Shown one piece after another: positions 32,262 through 42,199 of a stretch of 64,000 bases of DNA. The translations under genes and the position numbers were made by a program. The stretch is from Sycon ciliatum (taxonomy: Eukaryota > Porifera > Calcarea > Leucosolenida > Sycettidae): contig NC_088646.1 of assembly GCF_964019385.1 (NCBI RefSeq), positions 9,847,580-9,911,579 of the forward strand, read 5' to 3'. Position 1 is the first letter of the stretch, and each line of letters opens with the position of its first letter. A model generated the notes under the pieces. That model saw nothing but the letters and a program-made list of their open reading frames with translations, was not told the origin of the DNA and ran no database searches.

Positions 32262-35200
32262 GGCAGAAAACGGTCGAAAACATCATGAGAAACTCAACCA
32301 GAGTGAGCACAATGCAGACAAGAGAGAAAGACAGAGTGAAAGGACGCTAGCAAAAGTTTCAACCAGAACCGGAAATGTAAACAGGGTTGAGGGTTGGTTC
32401 ATGGATGCCTGGATGCCCGGGAGCCAGTAAACGTATACTTAGTGAACGTGCAACGGCAGCAGTATACATGTAGATGCAACACTGCCCTCTTTCCAGGCTA
32501 GCGTATCTTTGGACTGTATGAGCAAGCATTGGGAATTTATTGCGGCATTGGCTCACTGGGAACCACTATCTCACTCACACGAGCAGTGTGCGTACCAGAG
32601 TACAGACTGCACATGTACATGGCAGTGCTGGGGTCCGTAAACACCAGTGCATCTATGTCCCTATGAGTACTACATATAGTAGTCTACGGCCGTGTCCAGC
32701 TCTTCACATCAGTGAGGACAGCGCAGCACACTGTGAAGACACTACACCAGCACAGCCAGTCATGTAGATGTACTGGAGTTCATGTTACTCCTGCATGTAC
32801 GACTGCATACGATTACATGCATTTTCCTGATTTCTTCTCCAGTGTACTTGTATGTATATGCATTTTTAATCCATTGTGTTAATTTTTGCCCGCAAAAGAG
32901 GCTTCTAAAAAACTTTATAAAAAAATTACCAGTACGTTTGTAGTGTATTCTGAGTCTTACCTGGGAAGCACAGCACTGTGCTACTCAATTAATTTCAAGG
33001 CGTGAAAACTGAAAAGACAGCACTCACGCCAACATTTGCTGGCTGCATTCGCGACATTTCGCTCCAACTAAGACAACCATCTTCTTTTTCAATTCCATTA
33101 ACCTTATGAAATCATAAATCTGCTCTCCCTCTTTTATTAATTATTATCCAAGGAGATTGAAGTGAGATTGGCCAATAAGGCAGTCACTGGTTCTAACGTT
33201 AACTAACATGCAAAGCCAGAACATATGACAACCCATTACAAAACTCACTTGGAGAAACACTGGTGCAGGGTCGTTTAGCTGCCGGAGTGCTAGTAGACAT
33301 GCCTGATTTAGAGAAACGCTTCAGGCCAGAGCTTGAAGTACTGAGAGCAGTTGAGGGCCTTGACGGCGTGGTCGTGTGTTTGCTCGCCCCTGTAGACGAT
33401 GACGATAACGATGAAGCCAGTGCCTCTGTCTTGACTACTTTACTTGTGATAGGCGAGGGTACCTTTCGAGATACACTGCTTGACTCTGGTGTAGCCCAGG
33501 GCGATTGACCCAGTGTTGTGCTTGCACTTGCACTTACTGCCTTCCTCTGTTGGTGAGAGGCCGGTGACTCTCGCTTCACCCCCGCTGCTGTTGCCGTGAG
33601 CCGTGATCGAGTTGTGGAAGAGAGTGCTCGTTGTGGCGATGGCTGGTTGGCGGCAAAGTCAGCTTCAGCAGCCATTGCAAGAGCAAGCTCTGCTTCTTCA
33701 TCGTCCAATGATGCCACCGCAGTATCATGGTTATACGCTGTGCGTCTACTGTTGCTACTGCTGCTAATAGTACTTTGTGCACTGGAAACCACAGCAGCTT
33801 TCGGATGTCTCAAACGGTCGGCAAGTGGCAAAGGCGCTGAAGCGGTCGACTGACCAACAGAGCGGGCGCCTTGCCTGTCCAAAGCAGTACTATTTCTAGC
33901 GGCACCCGACGTGCTGGGTCCATGGCTAGATGCCCTGGCTGTGACTGCTCTGGAAGTATCGTGATCACGGGCACTGCTACTGCTACTGCCACGGGCTGTG
34001 ATCTGATCAAGCTCTTCGGCAATCTGTTGCTCCAGTACTTCCATATCCTCGGCATCAATGTCCTCATCGCCAACCCCGCTTCCACGCGTGGATGATTGAT
34101 TCGTCGCCGACTGGCCGATGCCGTGGCTGGGCTGGGCGGTAGATGACTGTGCAGTGCTACTCGACGCTGCACCCTGGCGTTGCAAGGCATTGCTTGCATT
34201 TTGCTGTTGCTGCTGCTGCTGTTGTGCAGGATCTAACCCTCTAAAATTAGGCAAAGCAAGAAGCAAAGACATGAACATCACACATCGCTAAAGTGAAACA
34301 AAAGAGAAGCGGAATATTGCCTGAGTGCATGTACAAATCGCAAAATGCTCTCTACAGTTCGTCAACAAACTTACAAGCAGCCAATACACCTTGCAGCTTC
34401 TTCTTACAACTAATTTTCACCAGGAGACAGTCTACATGACTATATTCATCTCCAAACAAGCACATGAGTAAGTTAGGATAAGGTCGGGAACACAACTCTT
34501 TTAAAAATGTACCTCACTACATGCACATTTAATATGCAGTAAAGACCGAATTCAGCGACCATCCGCCATGATGATCCGGGCTTAGCGCATTGACTACCGA
34601 TCTTCAGAGACAGGGTACATGTACTCTTTCTACACAAGTCAACACTGCGTGCTATGAGGCATACTACAGGGCAAGACATGGCCCGTCTCAACTCAACACT
34701 GCGTGCTATGGGGCATACTACAGGGCAAGACATGGCCCGTCTCAACTCAACACTGCGTGCTATGGGGCATACTACAGGGCAAGACATGGCCCGTCTCCAT
34801 ACAAAACCAAGAGTATATAAGCCTGGTTTTAGTGTTGACATACATAGAAATACCCGTCTTGTATAGAAGCCTGTCTCATATAGAAGCCTGCAAATTTTCA
34901 CCAAGAAAGTCATAGAAGCCGCGGCTTTTACACAAGACTTTACGGTATGTACTCTTGATACGTTCTACTGTAGTAGGAATGAGGACAACCAATGACCTGT
35001 TTGCAATTCTATACATGTTTTTTTCATATTAAAGACATGGCAACTCACAGTATGCCAGCCAAGACCCGCTTCTGCTCCCTCTCTTCCTCCAAGCCGTCCA
35101 CCTGTCCACCGAGAACGGACACGTTGCTGCCCTGTAGCAGTAAGGTGCCCTGGCGAACACGTACGGTACCCGAGATACTGATCTGGTCAGACACATCAGC

Positions 35201-38200
35201 AAACAAACGAAAACGCCATACAATGGCTTTCCGCCTGCAATCAAATCTGCCAATGCCGATCAGTCTATGGAATTACGTATTCTGCTATCAAAAGCTTCGA
35301 ACACAGAAACATGCTTATGAAAAAATGGAAACCATGTGCTATGATTATCAGCAAAATCATAGATCACATAGAGCTTGAAAACGGTACGTCACAGCCGGGC
35401 CGGAGTCAGGGGTCACTACAAATGCCGACTTTTGGTGGTCCACTTGGACCCAGTTCTTGCAAGGATCTATACACGTCTGGATAGTTTCCTTCACTGTAGG
35501 GTGATACATCCGCCGATGCTGACTGGACTGGGTCCAGCTGGCTGGGGATCTAATACTCATACAGAAAATCACACCACAATGTGACAAGAGGGGCCTACCA
35601 ACCAGATGTTGTACTTCGCTATCGTCAGAGTGGATCCAATCTGACCTAGAAGTCATTATTAAAATAATGACTTTCGTTGACTTCTGATGTCACCACTTTC
35701 AAGCCGTAGTATTATAGTGGCATTTGAACTGTAACTGAAAGATTTCAACATGATCAGATGGTCAAAGAACTCAGCCAGTGGACTGAGTGCGTACGGCAAT
35801 ACCTTGCATCCCGGTGATATGGCTGTGGAAAGACAAGGGATCGGATGGTGCTCCATACCTCGCACGGTGTGAATACCATCAGTCAGCTCCAGCATCAACA
35901 GTCGACTGGCTTTCGGCTTCTCTTCCCAGCCCTGGAACAGCAAGAAAAAGTTAAGTCGAAAACTTTTAAAACAGTAAAGAAAATGTTGGCAGTAAAGCAG
36001 TCACTAAAAGGACTGTCGGAAGATATTCTCATGTTTGCCAATTCCCTTCTAAAGAGTCCAACACTAAAGCTGTGTTCACAACTGGCGCGTGTACGCGTGA
36101 AACCACGCGTTTGTGCATATTTTTGCTGGCTTTTGGGGCGCCATGCGTACGGAAACGCGCCGAAATGGAACTTCCAACATGTTGGAATTTTCAGCGCGTA
36201 TCAGGCGCGTATCAGCGTACATGCCAGTCACTTTGACTGGCGGGGTCAAAAAATTAGTACTCGAAGGTGTCGCACGCGCTAAATATGACTCGTATTGCTG
36301 TTTTTTGTGAAAGGCTGAGCGCGCGTTTGGGGGCGCATGAACCGCAAGCGTACCGCGTCCACGCGCCAGTTGTGAACACAGCTTTAGACAAAGAAGCACA
36401 CCGCATGCACCACAGCATGATAAGGAACCAAAGCAAACACATGCAAACATAATACCGGCAGTTATAGGCAGAACATGGGTACGAAATCAAACACAGTGTG
36501 GCAAACACTACAGATGTAAGAACTCATTTGGTAAACTGCACAGCACCCCTGAACTATATACAGCAACATTGGGTGCGGAAGAACGGGAGGGGGTCTCCGC
36601 TTCAGGCTAGTGATGTTCTTATTTTTTCGAGATTTGATTCAAACGTCTTCGTTCTTATTCTGCGCAGTTCATTCACATAGTGCAGGTACACTGTGCACGC
36701 AGTGTTACATGAACAACACACACTGGTGCTCCTAAATCCTTGCTTCCAGTCTGGCACGTTCTTTTAGATTTGGTGACCTTCTAGCCTGGAGTTTCTTCGG
36801 TGCCCAATGCTACGATAGATTGTTGGGTGAGTTGGAACCTTCAACAAACTTGGAAAAAAATGGTTCGCCCGGGAACGAAGTAATTTGAGATGACCGGTAA
36901 CAACGGAAATGGCTAGTATTGAGGAAAACACAAGGATGCATGTGACTCTGGAGAAAGAGTGTCAGTTCAAAAAAGTACCCTGTGCCCAATGCATAACAAA
37001 AATGAACACTTGTAGGAATTTACAAACTCTGCATTTGTCACCAGTACTGGGTACAAATCAGGCATGCTGAGGGCCAGGCATAAGCGAAACTTCCAAAGCT
37101 AGTCGTATTTCTCAACACGGGCAGGTTACAATGCAAATGTGCGAACTCCGCCAAAACAAGGAACATACCTTCTTTGATGGCTTATTATCATTTTGCTCTT
37201 CCTCAATGATCTCCTTGCCTTTCAACTTCTCCAGCTGAGAGTATGCCGATGCACCAACATCAACTGCCTGATTCACCTGCACAGGGAATCATACGAAAAC
37301 AAGAGAATTTATTACCCAGCAGTGTCTGGAGAGAAGGTCTGTCAGACTGGCAGAATCAAATGTGTGCTCTGTACCAACGTGACGGGAAATATATCCTGCA
37401 GTGTGGCAGATGTCACGCCTCATTCTGTCACCAACATAAGGCTCAAAATTGCACCAGCAGCAGCGACAGCAGCAGCAGCAGAAGAGGCATAGACACCATA
37501 GGTACTATGTTTGGCTGACAGATTCAAAGACCTCCACTGCCAAACACCATGAAGTCAAGATGGAAACATCAGCAATAAAGCGTAAAGTGTGAATTATCCC
37601 ACCATCTATTAGCAACTGAACTGCTAACATTCTACATGCAGCGTTCACACAAACCCCATACAGGCTTACCTGAAGTGCTAAACTGCTTACACTCTACGTG
37701 CAGTGTTCACACAAGCCCCATACACGCTCACCTGAAGTGCATATGTTCCTGACAACACACCGACTTGAGACTGGGGCAGCCATGCTGGCAGGCAGCCTGG
37801 TGAGATGTCGCGCAGGTCACCCAACAACCACTGCTCACGCACTAAGTCCTGCAGTCCCCGAGCAGATGAAGCCTGCAGTAAGCATCAATGGAAGAGCACG
37901 TCATGCATAACTTCATAAGCATCACTACGTCAAGTACAGATAATACAAGCTATCTAGATTCTAGACACACGCACAATGACTGCAGTGTACGGCATTGAGA
38001 GAACTAGAACACAATGATACCCTTGCCTGGGAGGACATTGTTTCACACAGGACGTCGCCAAGCACTGATCATTTGTTGTGTTTGTTTGTTTGGACAAGGA
38101 CATCATGTACACGTGCACTAAGCGCCGCACTACACAAGCCGGCCATGCACCTATCATAACTACATGTATGTGACTGCTGCTGCTACAATTGTGGAACAAG

Positions 38201-39604
38201 AGTACATGTACTGGAAGGAAGAGGGCTCTAATAAATGCTGGCTATGGTCAACCAAAACACCGCATATGGCACCACCAAAAAACCTTTTTTTTAAAGTATG
38301 AAGTGTGTTCAATACGCTGCATGGAAAGTCTTCAGTGCTTGCACACCGCACCTTGTATTCCACACACCATACCGTATTTCCCCGTAAGTAAGTTCTCCCC
38401 AATGACTTAGTACCCCCCTATAATAAATACACTTTCCACTGCCGAGGTTATCACCCCGAAAGACAGTTCCCCCCGAAAGATAGTAAGTTCGTACCCGTCC
38501 TACATGTACAGACACCGTGCAGTACATACATGTACATCATATGCACGGACACTAGAGTTGCGCAGGCTTCCCACTGCGTGTCATTTACCCCCGATAAAAA
38601 AATACTCCCCGAAAGATAGTACCACCCCCGAAAATTAGTACTCATGTGGCTGCTAAGTTCGAAAGTTAGTACGTACTAGCTTACGGGGAAATACGGTATT
38701 GAAGAACTCCATGGCATGGGCTAGCATATAGGTGACCTTATACATTAGAGAGATGTTAATGAACATGTGCATCACACACGCTGAGCAGGTGTGTGTGTGG
38801 GGGGGGGGGGGGAGGATATACGTGGCGGTACACTGGAGTGGAAATGCTTGACATGCAACACTACAAACAGTGCAAGCATGTGTGGAGACACTGTGTGCAT
38901 AATTCTGCAAGTAGTACCTGTGTGCAATGTGTCACAGACTCTGTCCTCAACTCGCCATAATTCGAGAATGCCCACCGTATCGAGCTGGGGTTGGTTATAA
39001 TCAACTTAGTGGCTTCAAGTTAGCCAGGAACCGCTCTGAAATATCGCCATTCTGAAAAGCTAGTTAAAAGTCTGGTATGCTGCATGGCCCTGGGCAGCCG
39101 AACCCGAGTGCCGGATTTGTTGGAATTGGCGGCATTTGACCTCAAGTCTAAGTTTAGCATGACATGTCGACAGACATAACCAACACCATTAATTTTGTAC
39201 CAAAATAATTAATAGTTGTTTTAATAAGAACTGAAAAAAATTCACGATACAACAATACGTAAAGCGTAAATACCAGAAACAACTCATAGTGTGCATGCTA
39301 GGCTTGTACATCATGATGTACACGTTGAGGAAATGTTATCATAACTAGGGACAGGACCGTTCAAACAAGACTGTGATTTCCTTTGGTGCACCATTTCATC
39401 CACTGCTGGGTTTATCATTGATCTAGAGGTGATGACGACGAACTAATACAAGTAGGTAAAGTGAGGCTGATAACTGTAGACACTCACCTGCTCGCCAAAA
39501 CTTTCTTTGGCCCAGTCGATACAGTCCTCCAGCCACTGATCGTGAAAACAAAACTTCTGTGACGATCTCAAGTAGGATTTTACAGCGTCGTTTAGATGAG
39601 CCAT
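23276..39604 (-). CDS. RMI1: RecQ-mediated genome instability protein 1
   Basis: Ten exons, in order: 39,604-39,488; 37,872-37,732; 37,276-37,169; 35,931-35,803; 35,182-35,049; 34,240-33,249; 32,170-32,091; 27,049-26,942; 24,079-24,020; 23,440-23,276. All have AG/GT borders and matching phases, giving 677 codons (human about 625). RMI1 joins BLM and TOP3A in the nucleus to dissolve double Holliday junctions. Visible: N-terminal helices (DQWLEDCIDWAKESF, REQWLLGDLRDI), then OB-fold 1 (ASRLLMLELTDGIHTVRGME, HHPIPCLS, VSVLGGQVDGL), the TOP3A/BLM-binding part. Exon 6 encodes a ~330-residue Ser/Gln-rich linker with an acidic patch (DEDIDAEDMEVLEQQI). Exons 7-10 form OB-fold 2 (HPFIYLKTIND, AFLGTLTSKLRNTDGW, IQRCQRVLASLSCF), which binds RMI2 in animals. 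Start chosen at MAHLND; an in-frame ATG lies upstream at about 39,671. Exon 9 is the least certain. Confidence 0.93.
23598..23887. mobile_element. CCGTAT-end MITE in RMI1 intron 9
   Basis: Arms ATACCGTATATTCTCTATTA and TAATAGAGAATATACGGTAT are perfect complements. The interior consists of repeated (T)ATAAGCACAGTCTC(T/C)A(T/A)TA units, so it is internally repetitive. Non-coding. Confidence 0.75.
24230..24475 (+). repeat. Dispersed repeat, copy 2 (uninterrupted)
   Basis: Two poly-C tracts, GTGAAAAAGTG, CTCATTTGTCGATTTT, TTCAACGAAAATACAGTCGAT and GCTGCATTTTGCATGGCAAG match 9,330-9,955 without the insertion found there. Lies in RMI1 intron 8. Confidence 0.6.
24976..25290. mobile_element. CCGTATTTCCGC-end MITE in RMI1 intron 8
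   Basis: Perfect 19-bp arms TACCGTATTTCCGCAAATA and their complement. The interior carries about five spaced copies of CGGTCTT(C/T)TATTTTTT-like sequence, the inside of a repeat-built element. Non-coding. Confidence 0.75.
25377..25776. mobile_element. MITE with GGGGCGCGTTTGGTTGG ends
   Basis: The left arm GGGCGCGTTTGGTTGGTACG continues with AACTAGAACAGGA; the right arm is its near-perfect complement. Several further GCGTTTGGTTGG copies occur inside the left end. Non-coding, in RMI1 intron 8. Confidence 0.7.
25871..26771. mobile_element. 0.9-kb DNA transposon remnant in RMI1 intron 8
   Basis: Ends TAGGGAGGGTTTCGCTCAACGTAATTAC and its imperfect complement (GTAATTCCGTAGAGCGAAACCTCCCTA) define the element. 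A second hairpin, TACGTATGAAAATTACG, lies inside (about 26,208-26,252). No transposase is seen. Confidence 0.65.
27138..27411. mobile_element. Inverted-arm insertion with 12-bp target duplication
   Basis: Arms of about 60 bp (AAGAAAGGGTTTGCTCCCCA... and its complement ending near 27,375) enclose 110 bp and are followed by a 35-nt tail. The whole is flanked by perfect 12-bp direct repeats CAATAAATATGG (27,126-27,137 and 27,412-27,423). Each arm matches the 62-bp insertion in the LINE at 14,314, and the centre matches 43,637-43,745. It lies in RMI1 intron 7, close to the exon 8 acceptor. Confidence 0.7.
27424..28092. other. Intron 7 of RMI1, no further element recognised
   Basis: A 135-codon plus-strand frame (27,454-27,861) is open but has no motif or splice support. 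Otherwise no feature is seen. Confidence 0.35.
28093..28561. mobile_element. pogo/mariner-type MITE
   Basis: Ends TACAGTCAACCTACCCTTGT and its near-complement, ending GGTTGGTCGACTGTA, contain CAGTC-type termini bordered by TA. The interior repeats ATAACGATAT many times. CAGTCAACC...TATAACGA ends are typical of non-autonomous pogo/Tigger elements. It abuts the RAG1-like remnant. Confidence 0.65.
28562..30655 (+). pseudogene. RAG1-like RING / zinc finger / transposase remnant
   Basis: Plus strand, antisense to RMI1, in its intron 7. Frame 1 begins AQCPLW...FPACCETKLCCACIRKW LEQKATCPKC: a C3HC4-type RING whose second Cys is Trp. It continues MLAPELLQPN and VHCDNHG, then after a one-base shift near 28,795 GNPVTVLPCSLQQHAGDCPF, a second zinc finger. 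RAG1 has the same order, including the linker after the RING. Further on, VWIKVGGDHGGGTFKLSFQL (29,550-29,615) and FLFGDNEF...GLSEPSGGRPCLHCHC (29,880-29,970) match in spacing the first two Asp regions of the RAG1 catalytic core. YRGGAFNGNHVHAALKPTVV follows near 30,430. The final acidic block is missing. At least four frame changes exist. Closest known relatives would be N-RAG/RAG1-like transposons of invertebrates; the assignment is by motif, not by search. Confidence 0.6.
30735..31790 (+). pseudogene. 5'-truncated LINE reverse transcriptase
   Basis: Motif A FSGAFDTII, SLLSNTTARIKLSGSRSPPF, motif B GVVQGDPMSP, motif C YADDTTLHNRND (frame shifted from the first part), then KLNTQKTEYVDVTRN, SIKLLGSLLGSAEDVDMRI and a C-terminal RLLWFGHVVREG-like segment in yet another frame. 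An ATTATTATTATT tail follows at 31,767-31,781. It is a decayed copy starting inside RT. It follows the RAG1-like remnant in the same orientation, but the two are unrelated. Confidence 0.8.
32188..32259. repeat. (CA)n microsatellite beside RMI1 exon 7
   Basis: About 36 uninterrupted CA dinucleotides, ending 18 bp before the exon 7 acceptor when read on the minus strand (TGTGTG...TACTGTCCTCTGTTCAG). Confidence 0.95.
34641..34796 (+). repeat. 54-bp tandem repeat, about three copies
   Basis: Units start at 34,641, 34,695 and 34,749 (AACACTGCGTGCTATGRGGC...). Copies differ by single bases. Lies in RMI1 intron 5, next to a dispersed repeat at 34,826. Confidence 0.9.
34826..34949 (+). repeat. Dispersed repeat shared with 47,508
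   Basis: GCCTGGTTTTAGTGTTGACA, GTCATAGAAGCCGCGGCTTT and a terminal TTTACGGTAT are shared almost base for base with 47,508-47,622. The ACGGTAT end suggests the right end of another CCGT-ended transposon family. Confidence 0.7.
36064..36387. mobile_element. MITE with 28-bp inverted repeats, RMI1 intron 3
   Basis: Ends CTAAAGCTGTGTTCACAACT and its complement through ACACAGCTTTAG are perfect and continue into GGCGCGTG/CACGCGCC. The interior is rich in GCGCGT motifs in both orientations. Non-coding. Confidence 0.8.
37619..37742 (-). repeat. 62-bp tandem duplication carrying a splice donor
   Basis: Two copies (about 37,619-37,680 and 37,681-37,742) differ at a few bases. Each contains, on the minus strand, GCACTTCAG followed by GTGAGC (proximal) or GTAAGC (distal). 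The proximal one is the RMI1 exon 2 donor; the distal one is a decoy 62 nt downstream whose use would shift the frame. Confidence 0.8.
38369..38699. mobile_element. CCGTATTTCCCCGTAAG-end MITE, RMI1 intron 1
   Basis: Perfect 20-bp arms ATACCGTATTTCCCCGTAAG and complement. The interior has four or more CCCCGAAAGATAGTA-like repeats. Non-coding. Confidence 0.8.
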
Positions 39605-39677
39605 GGCTCCAAAGAACTCTACCACATGCACGCCGTGAGCTCCATGTACTGAGTCCGTAGTTGAATACAGCAAGGTG

Positions 39678-39705
39678 TCGGGAGTCGACTCAATTCACGA
39701 CTCCC
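39678..39705. repeat. Short hairpin GGGAGTCG/CGACTCCC
   Basis: Arms GGGAGTCG and CGACTCCC with a 9-10-nt loop. The same arm sequence builds the longer hairpin at 40,399-40,437, on the other side of the hAT MITE. Confidence 0.6.
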
Positions 39706-39890
39706 AGCACAGCATATCGAAATTATTGTCAAGCGCAGCAAGAGTAGAATCTACTTGTTGTTGTGATGGAAATCCACAGATACAGGCCACATGTCTTTTT
39801 GGAATTTTCGCGCGGAAATGGGATATAATTAATTTCCCGGAATATTTTTTCACGTCACATAATCATTGTTCTGCTGCCTTGCTTGCCAAG

Positions 39891-40350
39891 TAGGCCTAGC
39901 CCAAATTTGCTCGGGGCGCTTCGATATTTTGCCGGCAAATTTTGCCCGAGCACTTTCCGTATTTTGCTTGGCATTGCCTTTCGTTTCCGATATTTTGCTC
40001 CATTTTGCTCCTGCTTTGTGGCAAAATGGCTTCGAATGAACCGTCTACTTTGGTAAAAGTGGATGGTGATTGGTGACTCTGATGAGGAAAGCAAAACTTA
40101 TAACGGTGTCAGTATTCCGGATTTTGTAGCATGATTTCAAATTATTATTTATGTACCCCTGACAACCTGCACGAGCTATTTCAGCACGAAGTTGGCCCAA
40201 TGAAACCAAAGAAATTTGAATAAAATTGCCAAAATACACCCGGATCCTCTGAAAATTCGATATTTTGCTCGGAATTTGCCAGCAATTTCTTTTCGTGGGA
40301 AATTTCGATATTTTGCCGGAAGAATTGCCGGCAAATTTGGGCTAGGCCTA
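39891..40350. mobile_element. hAT MITE with perfect 8-bp target duplication
   Basis: Terminal inverted repeats TAGGCCTAGCCCAAATTTGC at 39,891-39,910 and 40,331-40,350 are perfect. TTGCCAAG lies immediately outside both ends (39,883-39,890; 40,351-40,358). The interior is built from TTCGATATTTTGC / GGCAAAT motifs. Its ends share the TAGGCCT-G-CCAAAT-TGC pattern with the element at 10,017-15,884, so one hAT transposase could mobilise both. It lies upstream of the RMI1 start codon. Confidence 0.85.
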
Positions 40351-40398
40351 TTGCCAAGCGCTTGCTATGCTGGCGCCATGGCGCGGCATGGTCATCAA

Positions 40399-40437
40399 CA
40401 GGGAGTCGTAAAATACCTGGTATTTTACGACTCCCTG
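40399..40437. repeat. 19-bp-arm palindrome with 10-bp direct repeats
   Basis: CAGGGAGTCGTAAAATACC and its exact complement are separated by one T. GGTCATCAAC occurs directly on both sides (40,390-40,399 and 40,437-40,446), as after a tiny insertion. Confidence 0.8.
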
Positions 40438-40450
40438 GTCATCAACCTGG

Positions 40451-41912
40451 ATCTGGTTGTGCGCAAATCATTGCCCTCCCCAACTACAGTATTTTACTTA
40501 TTCAAAAGGCTATGGTGCTCTGAATGATAATGGGTGATCACCATGACCCTCAGGTTGCTTTCCAAATACGCTTGACTTAGGCTTGTGTTGGACCAGTCCA
40601 GGGTTGCCGGTGTGAGTTATGCGACAGCCTGGCCGGACCAAGACGGCAAGAGACCCAGAAACGAATACTCCGGTGATCCATAAGCGAAGGACTTTTGGTA
40701 GCACAAGGAGTACATAGCCAATATAGGTCAAGGGCTGCACACAGCACAGTGCCCGCTGGGCCATGCATGTACTTGACTCACTGGGTCGCATTTCATTGAG
40801 CAGCACTGCACTGCACTGCACATGCACTGCACTGCACATGCACTGCACAGCACATGTGCTCGGGGTTACGTACTCTTTGTAGAATCCAAAAATCCAGACT
40901 ACAATTACAACGACATTGCAAGCGGCTGATTGTGAACTCAAGAGATCATCGGACAGTCATGCACAATATCCTAATAAACGACCAGTCACCATATCTTTGC
41001 TCCAAAATAACACTGGTCTTGACTCACTAAGGAGCTGCAGAACGGAGTCAGCAATCAGCACTAAAAAAACTAACAGCAGAATCAAAATGGTTGAGACTAC
41101 GGCCAAGCACACTTAGCCATGAACACAGTCAAGGCCACAACCAGGCACACCTAGGCATCTACCAGCCACACCTAGGCATCTACAGACTACAGATAAATAG
41201 CACAGCAATGCACATCAAGAGCGAATAGCAAAACATGCAGATAGCATTGTTAAAAATAGAAGAAGAAAAAAGAAGAAGTAATGGCGAGTCAACTAAAGCC
41301 TTCCCGATGATGTGATGTCTCAACAGCAGTGGGATGCCAGCCTCAATATATTATAGCTTTCATGTTAGGGTTTTCTGTGAATAATTCCGGTGAGCAGCAC
41401 ACTTCATGTGCAATATATATTTAAAAAACCTATAAAGCGTAGAGTATCATTGATGGAACTAAGCAGCAATGTGTGCTTGGCACCCCCTTTACGTACACGC
41501 TGCACGAGCTTGATCCCTGGATGTGCTTTCAACAGCTTCTGAAGCGGCTGCAAAATCTTCCTGCATACATACAAAATACACAACCAAAAACAACAAATCA
41601 TTTTAGAACTTCTATTCAACAGCAACACCGCCCATGTTCTGGGGAAACTTTTTTTTACACACATGCACAGCTTTCACCACTGTCGTACGCACTTGGTTGA
41701 AAGGGACAGGTGCACGAAGGAAATTGTTCAGCAAAGACATTGCCGACGCATAAGAACTACAATGCAATGGCGCAAAACACGTTCTCCTCGCCCGCGGGCC
41801 AAGCCGATACGGACTACTTGACGAAACATACACGACCCAACAGACTACACAAAGAAGACGGGACAAGCCATATGCAGGTTCAAAAGGGTTCAATGAACAC
41901 ATGTCTTGCCAC
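40451..41912. other. Region between RMI1 and DPH3 exons
   Basis: Contains a CACTGCACTGCA short repeat (40,803-40,860) and CACACCTAGGCATCTAC duplicated near 41,145-41,175. Two minus-strand segments could be exons: 41,756-41,678 (SAMSLLNNFLRAPVPF in one phase) and 41,575-41,440 (ILQPLQKLLKAHPGIKL). Their phases do not join cleanly to the candidate exon at 42,020, so I leave them unassigned. Confidence 0.35.
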
Positions 41913-42020
41913 CTTCTTTAGCAGCAGGCCGGCAACATCAAAGAACTCCATGATGAAGCCATCACCATCCATTCTCAACTGCAATGCCTTGACAACTAGC
42001 AGACCAAGAGTGTGGAGAAA
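41913..42020 (-). CDS. Candidate exon downstream of DPH3 exon 2
   Basis: 108 nt, phase 0 at both ends, between CCTTTTAG and a weak AAG|GTGGCA donor. The translation FLHTLGLLVVKALQLRMDGD...DVAGLLLKK is globular and helical. It is in phase with DPH3 exon 2, but does not resemble the short C terminus of DPH3, so it may belong to a separate minus-strand gene or an unusual extension. I do not recognise it. Confidence 0.4.
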
Positions 42021-42199
42021 CTAAAAGGCGATTGGTTAACGCGAAGCGATTACCGACTGGCTTGTCACCTAGTCACTGAAAATATGGATCCCAGCAGTCT
42101 CCAGCAACAAGAGCCTGATTTGCCTCCACCTAGTAAGCAAGCATGCCTTTTCTCCTGCCCTACAAAGGATGACATCAGTACAGAGCTGCAGTCACTTAC

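Noticed and set aside
33263..33853. Plus-strand frames opposite RMI1 exon 6
   Set aside because: Antisense shadows of the low-complexity Ser-rich linker.
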